NCBI GenBank assembly: GCA_903837355.1
Contig: CAILUI010000122.1
Location: 53,480 to 117,479, forward strand
Direction of reading: 5' to 3'
Source of the DNA: an uncultured Victivallales bacterium
GTDB lineage: Bacteria; Verrucomicrobiota; Lentisphaeria; Oligosphaerales; JAFGRS01
Length of the DNA stretch: 64,000 bases
Below, one piece after another: positions 61,540 through 64,000 of this stretch. The position numbers and the translations under genes were made by a program. Within the stretch, counting starts at the first letter, position 1, and every line of letters begins with the position of its first letter. The notes below the pieces were generated by a model. The model did not search any database and was not told the DNA's origin. It worked only from the letters and a program-made list of their open reading frames with translations.

Positions 61540-63792
61540 ATGAGCATCGAGCGACTGCGCCGGGAACTCCGGGACTACTACGACAAGCATTCCTACCGTG
61601 AACTGGGTGGGCCGAGCTACCGCAGCCCGCTCTTTGCGGCCATGGACGCCTATGCCGCCGCCCATCCCGGACTGAGCGCCGTCCAACTGAAAGCCGCCCA
61701 GATTGAGATCATCGCCGATGACTTCTCGCCAGTCGTCTTCAGCAACTCCCCTTTCTATGCGGAAATGGGAGTGAAGGTAGCGGAATACGACGGCGTCCCC
61801 GGGCTCGGCGCCGGCGGCTGGCTGTTCACGCGCAACGCCCATCTCTTCCGCGACGCCAACCCGACGGAACACCGCCAGTTCATGGCGGCGGGCGCCCTGG
61901 GCATCCACCTGGCGTACAGCCCCTATGCCGACTATGACCATCACTGCTTCCCGTACTCGAACGTGCTCAAGCGTGGGCTTGGTCAGATCTACGAACAGGC
62001 GGAAGCCGAGCTGAAAGGCTGTGCGAACCGGGCGGAGGCTGAGTTCGTTGAGTGCGCCCTCCGCGGCTTGCTGGCGGTGCGGAAGATCGCCGGGAAATTC
62101 GCGGACGCCGCCGAGAACCTGCTGGGAGAGGCAGACGGCGAGGCCGAGCGGCGCTTCCTCGGGATGATCGCGAAGACGGCAAGGGAGGTCCCCTGGCGCC
62201 GGCCCGAGACCTTCTATGAGGGCCTCGGCGCGATCTGGTTCCTGCATGAGGTCTGCGCCTCCATCGAGGGGATCGGTATGTCCGTCATCGGCCACCTCGA
62301 CCGCCTGCTTGGCGAGCTCCTCCGCCGCGACCTGGCGGCGGGACGCGTGACCGCGGCGGAAGCCTACGACCTTGTCTGCCGCTTCCTGATCCACACCGAC
62401 GGCAAACTCGATCTCGCCAAGCCCGTCAAGGACTCGTTCAACGGGCAGGAACAGGGCGACACCCTTATCCTGGGCGGCTGCGACGAGAACGGCAGCGAGA
62501 TCTGCAACGACGTCACGTTCATGGTACTGAAGGCGCACCATGAGCAGAAGCTGATCTATCCCAAGCTCCACTGTCGGATCACCAAGCACGCCAGAGCGGA
62601 GTTCCTGGACGCGATCAACCGCGACTTCCTGAGCGGCCGGAACGTGATCTCGTTCCTGAACGACGACGCCGTGATTCCCGCACAGGTGCAGGCCGGCAAA
62701 CGCCTCGAGGACGCCAGGCGCTACGTCGCCGGCGGCTGCTGGGAGATCATGCTGGAAGGCTACGAGCATTCGGCCGGCGCAAACTGCTACTTCAGCCTCC
62801 CCCGAATCATGGACCTGTCGATTCATGAGCACTCGGAACTGGCCACGACGGGTGTCGTCTGCGCGAAGATCGATGGTGCACAGGACTTTGAGGAGGTGTA
62901 CCGGATCGTGCTGGGCAACGCCACCCGCGGCATCCGGCAGATGTGCACCGTCATCGGCCGGAACGGGAACGTCTGGCCGCAGGTCAGCCCGGCGCCCTTC
63001 TTCTCGGCCTGCCTCTCCGACTGCCTGGAGAACCGTACCGACTACACCGCGGGCGGAGGACGTTACAATCCCCATGGCCTGCCCCTGGCGGGCTTCGCGG
63101 TCTTCGTCGACTCGCTGCTCGCCATCCGCAAGCTCGGTTTCGAGAGCGGGCCTTGCCGCCTGAACGAGTTGCTCAAGGCGGTCAGGGCCGACTGGGAGGG
63201 CCATGCGAATCTGCGGGCCGAGGCCTTGACCACGCCGCACTTCGGCGACGATACGCCGGAGTCCAACGCCCTCGCCCGCCGGGTGCTGGACGATCTCTAC
63301 GCCAGCACCCGCGACCTCAAGAACGAGCGCGGCGGCCCCTTCCAGCTTGGCCTCTACAACTACCGGGACATCATTGATTGGGCGAAGATCACGGGCGCGA
63401 CTCCGGACGGTAGGCGCGCGGGTGATTACCTCACTCAGGGCCTGACCCCCTCGCGGTTGCGCGCTTCTCCCGGGATCACCGCGACGATCAACAGCGCTGC
63501 CGCCTTGGACCTGAGCAAGTGCCCCGCCAACTCCGTGCTGACCGTATCCCTGCCGCTGGGCGTCGTCGACCTGCAGACGTTGGCGCAACTCGAACGCGCC
63601 TACGCGGCCTCTGGCATCGGTATGCTGCAACTGAACTGCGTGGACAAGGCACAACTGCTCGAGGCTCGCGAGCATCCCGAGCGCCACCCGGAGCTGATCG
63701 TGCGCCTGTACGGCTACTCGGCCCGCTTCATCTGCCTGACCCCGGAAATGCAGGACGAGTTCATCAGCCGCATTATCTATGGGAGGGACTGA
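61540..63792 (+). CDS. Glycyl radical enzyme (PFL-like)
   Basis: 750 residues. The active-site Cys is C400 in YVAGGCWEIML with the following Glu E402 (GCxE class), and the radical-bearing glycine is G725 in IVRLYGYSARF, the C-terminal GYSA consensus. ITGATPDGRRAGDYLTQGLT is another family block. Enzymes of this superfamily cleave C-C or C-N bonds or dehydrate diols (PFL, glycerol dehydratase, choline lyase, hydroxyproline dehydratase). The exact class cannot be assigned. Three ATGs occur in a row (61534, 61537, 61540) after GGGGAG; the last has the best spacing. No radical SAM activase lies directly downstream in the visible sequence, so it must be encoded elsewhere. Oxygen-free niche or microaerobic cytosol is implied. 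Confidence 0.88.
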   Translation: MSIERLRRELRDYYDKHSYRELGGPSYRSPLFAAMDAYAAAHPGLSAVQLKAAQIEIIADDFSPVVFSNSPFYAEMGVKVAEYDGVPGLGAGGWLFTRNAHLFRDANPTEHRQFMAAGALGIHLAYSPYADYDHHCFPYSNVLKRGLGQIYEQAEAELKGCANRAEAEFVECALRGLLAVRKIAGKFADAAENLLGEADGEAERRFLGMIAKTAREVPWRRPETFYEGLGAIWFLHEVCASIEGIGMSVIGHLDRLLGELLRRDLAAGRVTAAEAYDLVCRFLIHTDGKLDLAKPVKDSFNGQEQGDTLILGGCDENGSEICNDVTFMVLKAHHEQKLIYPKLHCRITKHARAEFLDAINRDFLSGRNVISFLNDDAVIPAQVQAGKRLEDARRYVAGGCWEIMLEGYEHSAGANCYFSLPRIMDLSIHEHSELATTGVVCAKIDGAQDFEEVYRIVLGNATRGIRQMCTVIGRNGNVWPQVSPAPFFSACLSDCLENRTDYTAGGGRYNPHGLPLAGFAVFVDSLLAIRKLGFESGPCRLNELLKAVRADWEGHANLRAEALTTPHFGDDTPESNALARRVLDDLYASTRDLKNERGGPFQLGLYNYRDIIDWAKITGATPDGRRAGDYLTQGLTPSRLRASPGITATINSAAALDLSKCPANSVLTVSLPLGVVDLQTLAQLERAYAASGIGMLQLNCVDKAQLLEAREHPERHPELIVRLYGYSARFICLTPEMQDEFISRIIYGRD

Positions 63793-63801
63793 GGGGCCCG
63801 G

Positions 63802-64000
63802 AGGCGGTGGGCCGCCAGCGCAGGATGTCAGTACGCGCGGGTGCCCTCACCCGCGACCGCGTGGGGGCACGCGGCGGTACGGTTCCGACCAGTGTGAGAG
63901 GCGGTGGGCCGCCACCGCAGGATGTCAGTACGCGCGGGTGCCCTCACCCGCGACCGCGTGGGGGCACGCGGCGGTACGGTTCCGACCCGTGGAGAGGCGG
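63802..64000. repeat. Tandem 97-bp hairpin repeat, running off the window
   Basis: Copies start at 63802, 63899 and 63995 with periods of 97 and 96 bases. Each unit carries two hairpins: GGCGG-TGGG-CCGCC near its start, and GTGCCCTCAC ... GTGGGGGCAC with a ten-base loop (CCGCGACCGC), a 10-bp stem containing one G-U pair. Copies differ at a few positions (CCGCCAGCGC versus CCGCCACCGC; ACCAGTGTGAG versus ACCCGTGGAG). No open frame is conserved. The array resembles REP/RAYT-like or structured intergenic repeats and probably continues beyond the right edge. Confidence 0.85.

Noticed and set aside
61504..63687. 727-codon antisense frame opposite the glycyl radical enzyme
   Set aside because: Antisense shadow; the plus strand has the catalytic Cys, the Gly radical site and a Shine-Dalgarno.

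Overview
The window is GC-rich (about 65% by eye) DNA from a free-living, glycan-degrading heterotroph. Secreted glycoside-hydrolase-like proteins, Tat-exported Gfo/Idh/MocA and aldo-keto-reductase-like proteins, 3-keto-glycoside lyase (DUF1080) domains, a GxGYxYP protein, a DUF4091 protein, a hydrazine-synthase-alpha-like/HEAT protein and URO-D-family methyltransferases all occur together. This mix is typical of uncultured Planctomycetota, Armatimonadota, Lentisphaerota and Hydrogenedentota genomes. I cannot choose between these phyla from sequence alone. No rRNA, tRNA, CRISPR array, insertion sequence or phage gene was recognised.

Layout. 1-4.6 kb: a truncated CHASE4 sensor, a radical SAM protein and a three-gene ABC-2 exporter. 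4.7-22.6 kb: a long minus-strand run, mostly exported proteins: several TIM-barrel glycosidase-like enzymes, a beta-propeller protein, a two-domain SGNH esterase lipoprotein, an M48 protease lipoprotein, a GH99/WbsX-like protein, a GxGYxYP protein and an amino-acid permease. 22.9-26 kb, plus strand: a DUF4143 ATPase remnant and a GH42-like enzyme. 26.2-32 kb: a DRE-TIM aldolase preceded by a chorismate-mutase-like micro-ORF, a URO-D-family methyltransferase, a haloalkane-dehalogenase/OleB-like hydrolase and two TonB-type proteins. 32.2-36.7 kb: DedA, a complete TRAP transporter and ferritin. 36.7-41.3 kb: a four-gene SAM-cycle operon (metK, adenosine kinase-like, ahcY, ribokinase). 41.4-45 kb: a periplasmic 3-keto-glycoside pair. 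45.3-51.8 kb: DinB, gene remnants, a second URO-D protein, a DUF11 protein, an amidohydrolase and a Tat-exported TIM-barrel protein. 52-64 kb: DUF4091 glycosidase-like protein, SppA-type lipoprotein peptidase, GH32-like protein, a 1337-residue beta-sandwich/propeller/CxxCH/HEAT protein, a glycyl radical enzyme, and the start of a 97-bp tandem hairpin repeat running off the right edge.

How the genes work together. Exported hydrolases would depolymerise complex, perhaps esterified or methylated, plant or algal glycans. The Gfo/Idh and DUF1080 pair would oxidise glycosides at C3 and then cleave them. GH32, the TRAP transporter and the permease would deal with released sugars, carboxylates and amino acids. 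The SAM-cycle operon supplies methyl groups and removes S-adenosylhomocysteine; the URO-D proteins may handle methyl groups released from substrates. No SusC/SusD pair is present, but two TonB-type proteins are.

Shine-Dalgarno sequences are clear and usually decide the start codons. Several intergenic regions hold promoter-like pairs of the form TTGCAn - 16 bp - TAnnnT. The most unusual items are the 97-bp hairpin repeats, the micro-ORF before the aldolase, the hydrazine-synthase-like/HEAT protein next to a glycyl radical enzyme, the GH32 homologue lacking its acid/base motif, and the cluster of exported, poorly characterised glycosidase-like proteins.
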